Source of the DNA: Renibacterium sp.
GTDB lineage: Bacteria; Actinomycetota; Actinomycetes; Actinomycetales; Micrococcaceae
NCBI GenBank assembly: GCA_017419405.1
Contig: JAFOLH010000013.1
Span: forward strand, 45,484-109,483
Direction: 5' to 3'
Length of the DNA stretch: 64,000 nucleotides
The stretch's first letter is position 1, and every line of letters starts with the position of its first letter. The notes beneath the pieces were generated by a model that made no database searches, was not told the DNA's origin, and saw nothing but the letters and a program-made list of their open reading frames with translations. Made by a program: the position numbers and the translations under genes. Below, piece after piece: positions 43,095-52,082 of the stretch.

Positions 43095-43131
43095 CCGGTC
43101 CGGTACGGACGGGCGGACGTCCGAATCGCGA

Positions 43132-43168
43132 AAAGGTGCGCTGAACCTGAGGTTCAGCGCACCTTTTC
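43132..43168. terminator. Bidirectional terminator
   Basis: A perfect 18-bp stem (43132-43149 with 43151-43168) runs aaaagg to cctttt, so it gives a T-run on both strands between the convergent ABC and chitinase genes. Confidence 0.92.
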
Positions 43169-43183
43169 GTCGGGCTGGAAGGG

Positions 43184-43924
43184 TCAGCAGCCCAGGTTTC
43201 CGCCGGGGTCGACGCCGAGGATGCCGGTGATGTTCTTGTAGTAGTTGATCCGGGCGTTGCGCTGGTCAGCGCCTTTGCCGTTGCATTCCAAGCCGCCGTT
43301 GATCGAGCGGATGGTTTCGCCGAATCCCTTGTTGTTGACCATGGCGTTGTGCGCGGTCATGGTGCCGGCGCCGTTCTGGGTGTTCCAGAACCAGAGTCCG
43401 GTGCCCCAGGCGAGCGTCGCATCGGTGGCGACCTTGTCCGGGTTGCGCAGCAAATCGACGCCGAGCGAATCCCCGGCGGCTTTGTAGTTGTAGTTCCAGC
43501 TCAGCTGCAGCGAGCCGCGGCCGTAGTACTGGTCGTTTCCGGCCGGGCAGCCGTAGGACTGGCTCTTGTCGCAGTAATGCGGGTAGTTGGCTTTGTTGAT
43601 TTCCCGGATGTACTGCAGTCCGCCGGTTTCCTGGGTGACGTTGGCCAAGAAAGCGGCTGCTTCGCGCTTTTTGGTGGTGTCGCTGCCGGTGGTGGCGAAT
43701 GCTCCGTATTTGGCCGCACCGTTGACCAGGCCCTGATAGGTGTAGAAGGAATTCCGGTTGGGGAAGATCTTGTTGAACTGCGCTTCGGTCACGATGAAGC
43801 CGGCGGCCGCAGCGGACGCCTCGGCCGGTGCCGGGCCGGCGTCGGCGTTGGAAACCGCCGGGGTGCCGATCAGCATGACGCTGCCGAGGGCCACGGCGCA
43901 GAACAGTTTCAGGTATTTTTTCAT
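43184..43924 (-). CDS. GH19 chitinase, secreted, single domain
   Basis: The 246-residue protein has a signal peptide (KKYLKLFCAVALGSVML, cleavage near residue 28) and one GH19 domain (about 42-246). The catalytic region is VTQETGGLQYIRE, with Glu in the QETG motif, and QYYGRGSLQLSWNYNY is the family substrate-cleft block. ATG 43924 follows gaaagg. Its catalytic domain is nearly the same as that of the next gene upstream, and it lacks the lectin domain. It should cut chitin or chito-oligosaccharides outside the cell. Six or more Cys suggest disulfides. Confidence 0.92.
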   Translation of the reverse strand: MKKYLKLFCAVALGSVMLIGTPAVSNADAGPAPAEASAAAAGFIVTEAQFNKIFPNRNSFYTYQGLVNGAAKYGAFATTGSDTTKKREAAAFLANVTQETGGLQYIREINKANYPHYCDKSQSYGCPAGNDQYYGRGSLQLSWNYNYKAAGDSLGVDLLRNPDKVATDATLAWGTGLWFWNTQNGAGTMTAHNAMVNNKGFGETIRSINGGLECNGKGADQRNARINYYKNITGILGVDPGGNLGC

Positions 43925-43958
43925 GGGGATGCCTTTCGCACTGCACATCGAGGAAGGG

Positions 43959-45065
43959 TCAGCAGCCCAGGTTTCCGCCGGGGTCGACGCCGAGCATGCT
44001 GGTGATGTTCTTGTAGTAGTTGATCCGGGCATTGCGGGAATCCGCGCCGTTGCCGTTGCATTCCAGGCCGCCGTTGATCGAGCGGATGGTCTCGCCGAAG
44101 CCCCGGTTCTGCACCATGGAGTTGTGGCTTGAGGTGCTGGCGCCACCGCTTTGCGTGTTCCAGTACCAGAGTCCGGTACCCCAGGCGAGCGTCGGATTGA
44201 TGGCCACCTGATCCGGGTTGTTCAACAGGTCGTAGCCCAGGGAATCTCCGGCGGCTTTGTAGTTGTAGTTCCAGCTCAGTTGCAGCGAGCCGCGGCCGTA
44301 GTACTGGTCGCTGCCGGCCGGGCAGCCGTAGGACTGGCTGCGGTCGCAGTAGTGCGGGTAGTTCGCGGTGTTCAACTCGCGCAAGTATTGCAAGCTGCCG
44401 GTCTCGTGCTGCACATTGGCCAAGAAGGCTGCGATTTCACGCTTTTTCGTGGCGTCATCGCCGGTCGTGGCAAAGGCCGGGTATTTCTTGGCGCCGTTGA
44501 CCAGGCCCTGGTAGGAGTAGGTGGCGTTCCGGTTCGGGAAGAGCTGGTTGAATTGCGCTTCGCTGATCGGGAACCCGGCGTTCGACGGCGGATTGCCGCC
44601 GGGATGCACGGTCCACTTCTGGTTGGCGTTGCCGGAGCAGGTGTAAATCTGCAGCCGGGTGCCGTTGGCAGAGCTCTGATCGGTCGAGTCGAGGCATTTG
44701 TCCGCGGCGGGGTTGACGATGTCGCTCGCGTTGGAGAACGCCCATTTCTGGTTGGCGCTGCCGGCGCAGTCCCACAGCTGGACCTTGGCGCCGTTGCTGG
44801 TCGATCGATCGGCAATGTCCAGGCACTTGCCGAGGATCCGGATGCTCTGATCATCGCCGATGGTCACTTGCTGGGCATTGGTGCCGTTGCAATCGTAGAT
44901 TTGCACCGCGGTGCCGTTGTCCGATTTGGCGGCGGCTGCATCGATGCATTTGCCGCCGATGCCGGTGATCGTGCCGGTCGTTGCTGCTTGGGCGGCCGTG
45001 GGTGCGGCGACCAGGAGGAGTGCTGCGGCTGCGGATGCCGTCAGCAGGGCGAGGAGTTTCTTCAC
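43959..45065 (-). CDS. Ricin-type lectin / GH19 chitinase, secreted
   Basis: The 368-residue protein has a signal peptide (cleavage near AQA, residue 27), a ricin-B-type beta-trefoil lectin domain (about 30-155, three repeats ending in NAQQVTI, NQKWAFS, NQKWTVH), and a GH19 domain (about 165-368) with the catalytic Glu in QHETGSLQYLRE. The lectin domain should bind carbohydrate and hold the enzyme on its substrate. It starts at GTG 45065 with aaggatc upstream. It is 34 bases ahead of the single-domain chitinase gene, on the same strand, and is almost surely its duplicate partner and co-transcribed with it. Confidence 0.92.
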   Translation of the reverse strand: MKKLLALLTASAAAALLLVAAPTAAQAATTGTITGIGGKCIDAAAAKSDNGTAVQIYDCNGTNAQQVTIGDDQSIRILGKCLDIADRSTSNGAKVQLWDCAGSANQKWAFSNASDIVNPAADKCLDSTDQSSANGTRLQIYTCSGNANQKWTVHPGGNPPSNAGFPISEAQFNQLFPNRNATYSYQGLVNGAKKYPAFATTGDDATKKREIAAFLANVQHETGSLQYLRELNTANYPHYCDRSQSYGCPAGSDQYYGRGSLQLSWNYNYKAAGDSLGYDLLNNPDQVAINPTLAWGTGLWYWNTQSGGASTSSHNSMVQNRGFGETIRSINGGLECNGNGADSRNARINYYKNITSMLGVDPGGNLGC

Positions 45066-45416
45066 TGCAGGTGATCCTTTCGAACATTCAAAATGAGATC
45101 AGAATGGGTTTTACCTGAAGTGCGGTGATTGTTAGCAAAAGTCTTTCGTTCCAGACGGGTGAACACAAGACATAGTGAAAGATTTCCACGGAATGCTGCA
45201 ATTTCTGTGGAAAGTACTTACTTAGCGTCGCAGTCCGCCCGCTGACCACTCTCTCCTCTCTCCTCACCCGCACCAACTGTGCACTCGCGCGGAGGTGGAG
45301 GTGGAGGTGGGCGCGGGGGTTCGAGGACGGGTGGGGCTGCGGCCTAGTCCGCGATTAAGTCAGTATGTCCTGACAAACCTTTGACAGGACATGTGTTCTG
45401 CGGCAAAGTATGTGGT
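45066..45416. other. Intergenic control region between chitinases and iolC
   Basis: This 351-base gap has no credible gene. It holds an inverted repeat tttccac/gtggaaa (45183-45189 and 45207-45213) on the chitinase side, a C/T-rich stretch (45248-45268), three GGAGGT units in a row (45291-45310) that could form a G-quadruplex, and the inositol operator at 45366-45391. Confidence 0.6.
45366..45391. promoter_or_regulatory. Candidate operator of the iol genes
   Basis: TGTCCTGACA (45366-45375) and TGACAGGACA (45382-45391) form a near-palindrome 26 bases ahead of the iolC GTG. The first half-site is repeated ahead of the GntR gene at 52867-52876, so that regulator is the likely binder. Confidence 0.65.
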
Positions 45417-46397
45417 GTGCCACACGAACTCCTGACCATCGGTCGTATCAGCGTCGACATCTATCCGAATGACATCGGCGTGGACCTCGAAGACGTGTCC
45501 AGCTTCGGCAAATACCTGGGCGGATCGCCCAGCAATGTCGCAGTGGCCGCTGCCCGGCACGGCCGGGCCTCGGCGGTGATCACCGGCACCGGAGCCGATC
45601 CGTTCGGACACTACCTGCACCGGGAACTCGGGAAATTCGGCGTATCCGACGAATACCTCGTCACCGATCCGCGCTGGCCCACTCCGGTCACCTTTTGCGC
45701 CATCAAACCACCCGACGAATTCCCGCTCTATTTCTACCGGCAACCGACGGCTCCGGATCTGCAGTTGGAAAAGCAGCATATTCCCACCGATGCCGTCCGG
45801 GCGGCCCGGATCTTCTGGTTCACGGTGACCGGACTCTGCCAAGAACCCAGCCGGGATTCGCACCTGTTCGCACTGGATGCACGGCCCCGCGACGGACTGG
45901 CCGAAGACCAGCACACCATCATCGACCTGGACTACCGGCCGATGTTCTGGCCCTCCGCGGCGGATGCCCGGGAACAGATCAACCGGGTCCTCGGCCGGGC
46001 CACGGTGGCGATCGGAAATGTCGAGGAGTGCACCGTGGCGGTAGGCCCGGGGACTCCGGACGAATTGGCGGACCGCTTGCTCGCCGCCGGAGTGCAGATC
46101 GCCGTGGTCAAGCTCGGCGCGGACGGCGTGTTGGCCAAAACCGCCACCGAGCGGGTGGTCTCGGCTCCGGTCCCGGTGCAGACGCTGAACGGTTTGGGCG
46201 CCGGAGACTCCTTCGGCGGCGCCTTCTGCCACGGACTGCTTTCCGGTTGGCCGCTCGGCCGGGCCTTGGATTTCGCGAACGCAGCGGGCGCGATCGTAGC
46301 TTCCCGGCTGTCCTGCGCAGATGCCATGCCGACGTCGGCCGAGGTCAACTCGTTGCTGGCCGAACGCGGCCGGCTCCATGGCGCCGGAGCCAGTTGA
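45417..46397 (+). CDS. iolC: 5-dehydro-2-deoxygluconokinase (IolC-like)
   Basis: The 326-residue PfkB-family sugar kinase should phosphorylate 5-dehydro-2-deoxygluconate in inositol breakdown. Family motifs: GGSPSNVAVAAARHG (about residues 38-52) and NGLGAGDSFGGAF (about 261-273) with the catalytic Asp. The start GTG 45417 lies just beyond the operator; the frame is open to a TTG at 45381 that falls inside the operator, so it is less likely. It has only a weak Shine-Dalgarno and may be leaderless or nearly so. First gene of the plus-strand inositol operon. Confidence 0.87.
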   Translation: MPHELLTIGRISVDIYPNDIGVDLEDVSSFGKYLGGSPSNVAVAAARHGRASAVITGTGADPFGHYLHRELGKFGVSDEYLVTDPRWPTPVTFCAIKPPDEFPLYFYRQPTAPDLQLEKQHIPTDAVRAARIFWFTVTGLCQEPSRDSHLFALDARPRDGLAEDQHTIIDLDYRPMFWPSAADAREQINRVLGRATVAIGNVEECTVAVGPGTPDELADRLLAAGVQIAVVKLGADGVLAKTATERVVSAPVPVQTLNGLGAGDSFGGAFCHGLLSGWPLGRALDFANAAGAIVASRLSCADAMPTSAEVNSLLAERGRLHGAGAS

Positions 46398-46399
46398 GC

Positions 46400-47287
46400 A
46401 TGGCCGACTACCGAGAACTCACCCGGATCAGACTGGAAGACCCCGCCGCGGTATCACGGGCGGCGCGCTCCCGGCGCAAACACCCCGGGATCACGGCCGG
46501 CCGGCAGAATTTCATCGTCGCGGCAGACCATCCCGCGCGCGGTGCGCTCGCCGTCGGGGCGAACCCGGCCGCGATGGCGGACCGCGGCGATTTGCTGGAC
46601 CGATTGCAGACCGCGCTCGCCGACCCCGACGTCGACGGGGTCCTGGCCTCACCGGACATCCTGGACGATTTGCTGCTGCTCGGCGCACTCGACGGCAAAC
46701 TGGTTTTCGGTTCGATGAACCGCGGCGGCCTCGCCGGGTTGGTCAATGAGATCGACGACCGGTTCACTGCGCACACGGCCCGCGCGCTGCAACAGCTCGG
46801 TGCGGATGGCGGCAAAATGCTCACCCGGATCTGTTTCCAGGATCCGGACACTCCGAGGGCCCTGGAGGCGTGCGCCCAGGCCATCGACGCGCTCGCGGAG
46901 GAACAGCTCATCGCGATGGTCGAACCGTTCATCTCGGTCCGCAACGGGGATCGGAGCATCAGCAATGACCTGCGCCCCGACGCCGTGATCAAGTCGATGG
47001 CGATCGCCTCCGGGCTGGGCTCGACAAGCGCGTACTCCTGGCTCAAGATCCCGGTCGTGGCCGAGATGGAACGTGTGGTCGCGGCGACCACGCTGCCCAT
47101 CGTGCTGCTCGGCGGGGACCCCGACGGCGACCAGGACGAGACCTTTGCCCGCTGGCAGAAAGCCCTGGCCCTGCCCGGGGTCCAAGGGCTGACGGTCGGC
47201 CGGAGCCTGCTCTATCCGCCCGATGACGACGTTGCCGCCGCGGTCGCCACCGCAGCCGCGCTTTTGCAGAAGGAGACCGGCCGATGA
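46400..47287 (+). CDS. Aldolase-type TIM-barrel protein in iol cluster (Cgl0158-like)
   Basis: The 295-residue protein resembles the Cgl0158/LacD-DeoC type barrel family (HPGITAGRQNFIVAADHPARGAL; VFGSMNRGGL; YSWLKIPVV with the probable Schiff-base Lys). It lies 2 bases after iolC and overlaps iolD (ATGA at 47284-47287). In this place it most likely cleaves 2-deoxy-5-keto-gluconate-6-phosphate, the IolJ step; this is inference from context. ATG 46400; the long upstream frame is a shadow of iolC. Confidence 0.78.
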   Translation: MADYRELTRIRLEDPAAVSRAARSRRKHPGITAGRQNFIVAADHPARGALAVGANPAAMADRGDLLDRLQTALADPDVDGVLASPDILDDLLLLGALDGKLVFGSMNRGGLAGLVNEIDDRFTAHTARALQQLGADGGKMLTRICFQDPDTPRALEACAQAIDALAEEQLIAMVEPFISVRNGDRSISNDLRPDAVIKSMAIASGLGSTSAYSWLKIPVVAEMERVVAATTLPIVLLGGDPDGDQDETFARWQKALALPGVQGLTVGRSLLYPPDDDVAAAVATAAALLQKETGR

Positions 47288-49212
47288 AGCTGACGGTAGG
47301 CCAAGCCCTGGTGGCCTTTCTGGCCAACCAATACACCGTGGACCGGATCGACGGCCGAGAATACCGGGCCCGCCTGATTCCCGGAATGTTCGGCATCTTC
47401 GGGCACGGCAATGTGGCCGGCGTCGGCCAGGCTCTGAAACAGGCCCAGGTTTCCGATCCGGCGACCATGCCTTACTACCAGGGGCGCAACGAACAGGCGC
47501 AGGTCCACCAAGCGGTCGGGTATGCCCGGCATACCCGACGGCGCGCCACGTTCGCGGTGAGCACGTCGATCGGCCCCGGAGCCACCAATATGGTCACCGG
47601 TGCCGCTCTGGCCACCACCAACCGGTTGCCCGCTTTGCTGTTGCCTTCGGACATTTTCGCCAGCCGAGTCGCTGATCCGGTGCTGCAGCAACTGGAACGG
47701 CCCGACGCCGGCGACGTGTCGGTCAACGATGCCTTCCGCCCGGTGTCGAAGTATTTCGACCGGGTGTCCCGGCCGGAACAATTGGCATCGGCCATGTTGA
47801 ACGGACTCCGAGTGCTCACCGATCCGGCAGAAACCGGTGCCGTGACGATCAGCCTGCCGCAGGACGTCCAGGCCGAAGCGTTCGAGGTTCCGCTGGAATT
47901 CCTGGCAGAACGGGAGTGGCGGATCCGCCGTCCGGATGCCGAGCGGGAAGACATCGCCGAAGCCGCCCGGCTGATCCGCGCGGCGGAGCGCCCACTGATC
48001 ATCGCCGGCGGCGGCGTGCTCTACGCTTATGCGGAAGACCAGTTGGCTGCCCTCGCTGCGGAGACCGGGATGCCGGTGGCCAATACCCAAGCCGGCGTCG
48101 GGGTGCTGGCCTGGGACCACGCGCAATCCGTCGGCGCAGTCGGTTCGACCGGCACGACGGCGGCCAATGCGGCCGCGGCCCAAGCCGACCTGGTGATCGG
48201 CATCGGGACCCGGTATGAAGACTTCACCACGGCCTCCCGGACTGCTTTCCAGCATCCGCGGGTGCGGTTCGTCAACATCAATGTTGCAGCCTTCGACGCC
48301 TACAAACTGGGCAGTCCGCTGCCGATCGTCGCCGATGCCCGGAAGGCGCTCGTCGCACTCCGCGAGGCGTTGGCCGGATTCCGGGTGGATCCCGGGCAAC
48401 TGGCCGAGACCGATCGGCAGAAGCAACGCTGGAACGGCATCGTGGAGCGTGCTTTCGGTGAACGGCCGGCCAGTGGAAACAGCCAGAACGCGATCATCGG
48501 CACGGTCAATGCGGCGCTGGCGGACCAGGACGTGCTGGTTTGCGCAGCGGGGTCCTTGCCCGGAGATCTGCACAAAATGTGGCGAGTCCGCGATCCTTTC
48601 GGCTACCACGTGGAATACGCCTACTCCTGCATGGGCTATGAGATTGCCGGCGGTCTGGGCGTGAAGCGTGCGGTGCTCGCGGCGGGGGAACCGCGCGACG
48701 TCGTGGTCATGGTCGGCGACGGTTCGTACCTGATGATGCACACCGAGTTGGTCACCGCCGTCGCCGAGGGCATCAAACTGATCGTGGTCTTGATTCAGAA
48801 CCACGGCTACGCCTCGATCGGGGCCTTGTCGGAATCGCTCGGTTCGCAGCGTTTCGGGACCAAGTACCGGGCCTTGGACCAGGCCGCGCACAGCTTCGAC
48901 GACGGGCCGGTGCTGCCGGTCGACCTGGCCGCGAATGCCGCTTCGCTCGGCGTCCGGGTGCTCAAGGCCCCGGGGCTGGCCGAATTGGCGGCAGCGATCG
49001 CCGAAGCCAAGGAATTGCCTGAAGCCGGCGGCCCGGTGCTGATCCAGATCGAGGCCGATCCTTTGCTGGACGCGCCCGGTTCGGAGTCCTGGTGGGATGT
49101 TCCGGTCGCGGCCGAATCGGAGTTGGAAAGCACCAAGAAGGCTTACCGGGCCTACTTGGAAAACAAGCACAAGCAACGGCCGCTGTTGGGCGGGACGGAA
49201 AGGAAACCGTGA
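47284..49212 (+). CDS. iolD: 3D-(3,5/4)-trihydroxycyclohexane-1,2-dione hydrolase
   Basis: The 642-residue thiamine-diphosphate enzyme opens the ring of trihydroxycyclohexanedione to 5-deoxyglucuronate. The activating Glu lies in YYQGRNEQAQVHQAVGYAR (about residue 63), and the ThDP-binding region is VGDGSYLMMHTELVTA with the Asn in LIQNHGY (about 478-507). Length is normal. It starts with ATG overlapping the stop of the aldolase gene and ends in a GTGA overlap with the iolE-like gene, so it is tightly coupled. Confidence 0.93.
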   Translation: MKLTVGQALVAFLANQYTVDRIDGREYRARLIPGMFGIFGHGNVAGVGQALKQAQVSDPATMPYYQGRNEQAQVHQAVGYARHTRRRATFAVSTSIGPGATNMVTGAALATTNRLPALLLPSDIFASRVADPVLQQLERPDAGDVSVNDAFRPVSKYFDRVSRPEQLASAMLNGLRVLTDPAETGAVTISLPQDVQAEAFEVPLEFLAEREWRIRRPDAEREDIAEAARLIRAAERPLIIAGGGVLYAYAEDQLAALAAETGMPVANTQAGVGVLAWDHAQSVGAVGSTGTTAANAAAAQADLVIGIGTRYEDFTTASRTAFQHPRVRFVNINVAAFDAYKLGSPLPIVADARKALVALREALAGFRVDPGQLAETDRQKQRWNGIVERAFGERPASGNSQNAIIGTVNAALADQDVLVCAAGSLPGDLHKMWRVRDPFGYHVEYAYSCMGYEIAGGLGVKRAVLAAGEPRDVVVMVGDGSYLMMHTELVTAVAEGIKLIVVLIQNHGYASIGALSESLGSQRFGTKYRALDQAAHSFDDGPVLPVDLAANAASLGVRVLKAPGLAELAAAIAEAKELPEAGGPVLIQIEADPLLDAPGSESWWDVPVAAESELESTKKAYRAYLENKHKQRPLLGGTERKP

Positions 49213-50120
49213 TCGAAAATGCTTTGACCATCGGCACCGCGCCCGACTCCTGGGGCGTCTGGTTCGCCGATGACCCGCTGCAGACGCCTTGGCCGCGGTT
49301 TCTCGACGAAGTCGCCGAGTCGGGCTACAAGTGGATCGAGTTGGGTCCCTACGGTTATCTGCCCACCGATCCGGCCCGATTGGCCGACGAATTGGCGCAG
49401 CGGGATTTGAGAATCACCGCCGGAACCGTGTTCACCGCGTTCCACCGCGGTGTGGCGGAATGGGAAACCGCCTGGCAGCCGGCCCGCAGGGTGGCCGAAT
49501 TGACCGCGGCGATGGGCGGCGAGCACATCGTGGTGATTCCGGCGATGTGGCGCGACGACGTCACCGGCGAGGCCGTGGAGAGCGGCGAGCTTTCCGACCG
49601 GCAATGGCAGGACCTCTTCGACGGTCACAATCGGCTCGGCAAGGTGCTCAGCGAGGAGTACGGCCTGCAGCAGCAGTTCCATTCGCATGCCGATTCGCAC
49701 GTCTGCGCGCAACCGGACATCGAGAGGTTGTTGCAACACACCGATCCCGCGCTGGTGACGCTCTGCCTGGATACCGGGCACGCCGAATACGGCGGCGCGT
49801 CCAGCCTGGAACTGATCGAAAAGTATCCCGAACGGATCGGCTACCTGCATCTGAAACAAATCGATCCGGCGGTCCTGGCCACCGTGCGGGAACAGGACCT
49901 GACCTGGGCCGCGGCGAATCTGGCCGGCGTGATGACCGAGCCGCCGTCCGGGCTGCCGGACCTCGGCGCGGTGATCGATGCGGTGGAAAAACTCCAGCGG
50001 CCGATCTTCGGAGTGGTGGAGCAGGACATGTACCCCTGCGATTTCAGCAAGCCGATGCCCATCGCGCGGCGCACCAAAGACTATTTGCTCGCTTGCGGGT
50101 CCCGGACCCGGATCGTTTGA
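49209..50120 (+). CDS. Inosose dehydratase-like TIM-barrel protein (IolE type)
   Basis: The 303-residue TIM-barrel (xylose-isomerase-like) protein begins IGTAPDSWGVWFADDP and contains WIELGPYGYLP and FHSHADSHV, a pattern of the IolE/IolH group. It should remove water from scyllo-inosose (2-keto-myo-inositol) to give the dione used by IolD. GTG 49209 overlaps the iolD stop (GTGA). Metal-binding Glu, His and Asp are in CLDTGHAEYGG and YLHLKQID. An isomerase of the IolI type is the alternative. Confidence 0.83.
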   Translation: MIENALTIGTAPDSWGVWFADDPLQTPWPRFLDEVAESGYKWIELGPYGYLPTDPARLADELAQRDLRITAGTVFTAFHRGVAEWETAWQPARRVAELTAAMGGEHIVVIPAMWRDDVTGEAVESGELSDRQWQDLFDGHNRLGKVLSEEYGLQQQFHSHADSHVCAQPDIERLLQHTDPALVTLCLDTGHAEYGGASSLELIEKYPERIGYLHLKQIDPAVLATVREQDLTWAAANLAGVMTEPPSGLPDLGAVIDAVEKLQRPIFGVVEQDMYPCDFSKPMPIARRTKDYLLACGSRTRIV

Positions 50121-50148
50121 AAGGCCAGATGCATTGGAGGACCGGTCG

Positions 50149-51114
50149 ATGAGTTTGAAGGTAGCTGTTGTCGGTGCCGGACGGATGGGAGCCGATCACG
50201 TCCGGCGACTGCACGAGGTCACGGAGCGGGCGAGCGTCGCCGTCGTCGTGGACATCGATTTGGATCGTGCCGCTGCGGTCGCGGAGCCGGTCGGTGCGGT
50301 GGCGGTGGCGTCGCTCGAAGCCGCACTGGAGGTCGACGGGGTGAACGCGGTGCTGATTGCCACCCCGGGATTCCTGCACGAGGCGGCGCTGTACCGGGCC
50401 TTGGAGCGGGATCTGCCGATTCTCTGCGAGAAGCCGATGACGCCGGATGCGGCCTCGGCCTGGAAGGTGGTCCAAGCCGAGGCGGCGCTGGGCCGGCAAC
50501 GGATCCAGGTGGGATTCATGCGCCAGTTCGATGCCGGCTACCAGACGTTGAAGGCCGAGATCGAAGGCGGTGCGGCGGGCGGCTTGCTGATCTTGCATTG
50601 CGTGCATCGGAATCCGGACACCCTCGCCGGTTTCACCGAGGCGATGCTGATCAATGATTCCGTGGTGCACGAATTCGATGCGATCCGCTTTCTGACCGGT
50701 GAAGAAATCAGTTCGGTGCAAGTGCGCAAGGGCAAACGGTCCAGCCTGGCTCCGGAGGGGATCAAGGATCCGCAGCAGGTGCTGATCGAAACCGAATCCG
50801 GGATCCTGGCCGACGTGGAAATCTTCGTCAACGCCCGGTACGGCTATGAAGTGGCAACGCAGGCGGTCTTCGAAAACGGTGTGCAGAACATCGGATCCGG
50901 CGAAGTCACGCCGAGTTTCATCGAGCGGTTCGAAGCCGCCTATGATGCGGAAGTGCAATCCTGGGTCGATGCCGCATTGCAGGGCCGGATCGGCGGGCCG
51001 AATGCCTGGGACGGATACGCCACCGCGGCCTGTTGCGAAGCGGGAGTCGCGGCTCAGCGCACCGGGGAGCGAACCGCCGTCGTCCTCGAGGTCAAGCCGG
51101 AACTTTACCGCTGA
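50149..51114 (+). CDS. iolG: Gfo/Idh/MocA oxidoreductase, probable inositol 2-dehydrogenase
   Basis: The 321-residue NAD-dependent enzyme has the nucleotide motif VVGAGRMGADHVRRL at residues 7-21, EKPMTPD (about 98-104) with the catalytic Lys, and HEFDAIRFL with the catalytic Asp-x3-His type region. In context it should oxidise myo-inositol (or scyllo-inositol) to the keto form, the first step of the pathway. ATG 50149 follows ttggagg. It is the last gene of the plus-strand operon, 28 bases after the iolE-like gene, and converges with iolB. Confidence 0.87.
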   Translation: MSLKVAVVGAGRMGADHVRRLHEVTERASVAVVVDIDLDRAAAVAEPVGAVAVASLEAALEVDGVNAVLIATPGFLHEAALYRALERDLPILCEKPMTPDAASAWKVVQAEAALGRQRIQVGFMRQFDAGYQTLKAEIEGGAAGGLLILHCVHRNPDTLAGFTEAMLINDSVVHEFDAIRFLTGEEISSVQVRKGKRSSLAPEGIKDPQQVLIETESGILADVEIFVNARYGYEVATQAVFENGVQNIGSGEVTPSFIERFEAAYDAEVQSWVDAALQGRIGGPNAWDGYATAACCEAGVAAQRTGERTAVVLEVKPELYR

Positions 51115-51179
51115 CTGCTGACCGGTCCAGCGATCCCGAACCCGCTCGGAGGTGCGGAGGTGGGGTGGATCGGGGACCG

Positions 51180-52079
51180 CTAGCCGTCGAACGGCAAGCG
51201 TGGATCGATCTGCTGGGCATCCCAGGTGGCGCGCACCCAGCCGTGGTGCGGATCGTCGCTGATCAGCCACTGGCGCACCGGCCCGGGGCCGGCCATCACG
51301 TTCAAGTAGTACAAGTCGTAACCCGGTGCGGCCATCGCGGGGCCGTGCCAACCGTAGGGCACCAGTACCGCATCGCCGCTGCGGACCTCGGCGGTGACCT
51401 CGATCGGCCGCTCGTCGGAGGCGTACACCCGCTGGTAGCCGACCGCGTCGGCCTGCTCCGGGGCGCCCGCAGTCGGCCGGGTTTCGAAGTAGTAGATCTC
51501 TTCCAGGGCGCTCTCGTGCTCGCCTTCGAGGTCGTGCTTGTGCGGCGGGTAGGAGGACCAATTCCCCGCCGGGGTGAGCACTTCGCAGACGATGAAGCGA
51601 TCCGCATCCAGCACCGCCGGGGTGCCGAAATTGTGCACCTGCCGTGAGCAGTTCCCGGCTCCGCGCAGTTCCACCGGGATCTCCTCGGCGCCGATCCGGC
51701 GTGCCGGGAACGACGCCGACGCCGGCGCGCTGGCGATGGCGACCCGGCCGCCGCCGTCGGAACCGACGGTGAGCGTGGTCCAGGTCCCGGCGTAGACCAC
51801 ATCGCTGCGACCATGGAACACCGATTCGCGCCCGGCCAGTTCGAACTGTTCCAGGCCCTCGTCGCCGGCCAGCCGGACGCTGAACGAGCCGCTGAGCGGG
51901 ATGACCAGGCGTTCCTCGGCAGCACCGGGGATCTGCACCGCGTCCCCGGCTTCGAGCGTGCAGATTTTCAGTCCGGTGTGCTGCCAGCCGGCGGTCGGAA
52001 GCTTCGAGTCGAAGGCGCCAAGGGAAAGCTCCCATTCGCGGTGCGCCGCGGTGCCGCGGGGGTATATCCAGTCAGCCAT
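51180..52079 (-). CDS. iolB: 5-deoxy-glucuronate isomerase
   Basis: The 299-residue bicupin converts 5-deoxyglucuronate to 5-dehydro-2-deoxygluconate. The metal motif HNFGTPAVLDADRF and the PPHKHDLEGEHESALEEIYYFE block (two His and a Glu, about residues 178-199) are typical. ATG 52079 lies 3 bases after the stop of the GntR gene, so the two form an operon on the minus strand. Confidence 0.93.
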   Translation of the reverse strand: MADWIYPRGTAAHREWELSLGAFDSKLPTAGWQHTGLKICTLEAGDAVQIPGAAEERLVIPLSGSFSVRLAGDEGLEQFELAGRESVFHGRSDVVYAGTWTTLTVGSDGGGRVAIASAPASASFPARRIGAEEIPVELRGAGNCSRQVHNFGTPAVLDADRFIVCEVLTPAGNWSSYPPHKHDLEGEHESALEEIYYFETRPTAGAPEQADAVGYQRVYASDERPIEVTAEVRSGDAVLVPYGWHGPAMAAPGYDLYYLNVMAGPGPVRQWLISDDPHHGWVRATWDAQQIDPRLPFDG

Positions 52080-52082
52080 GTT

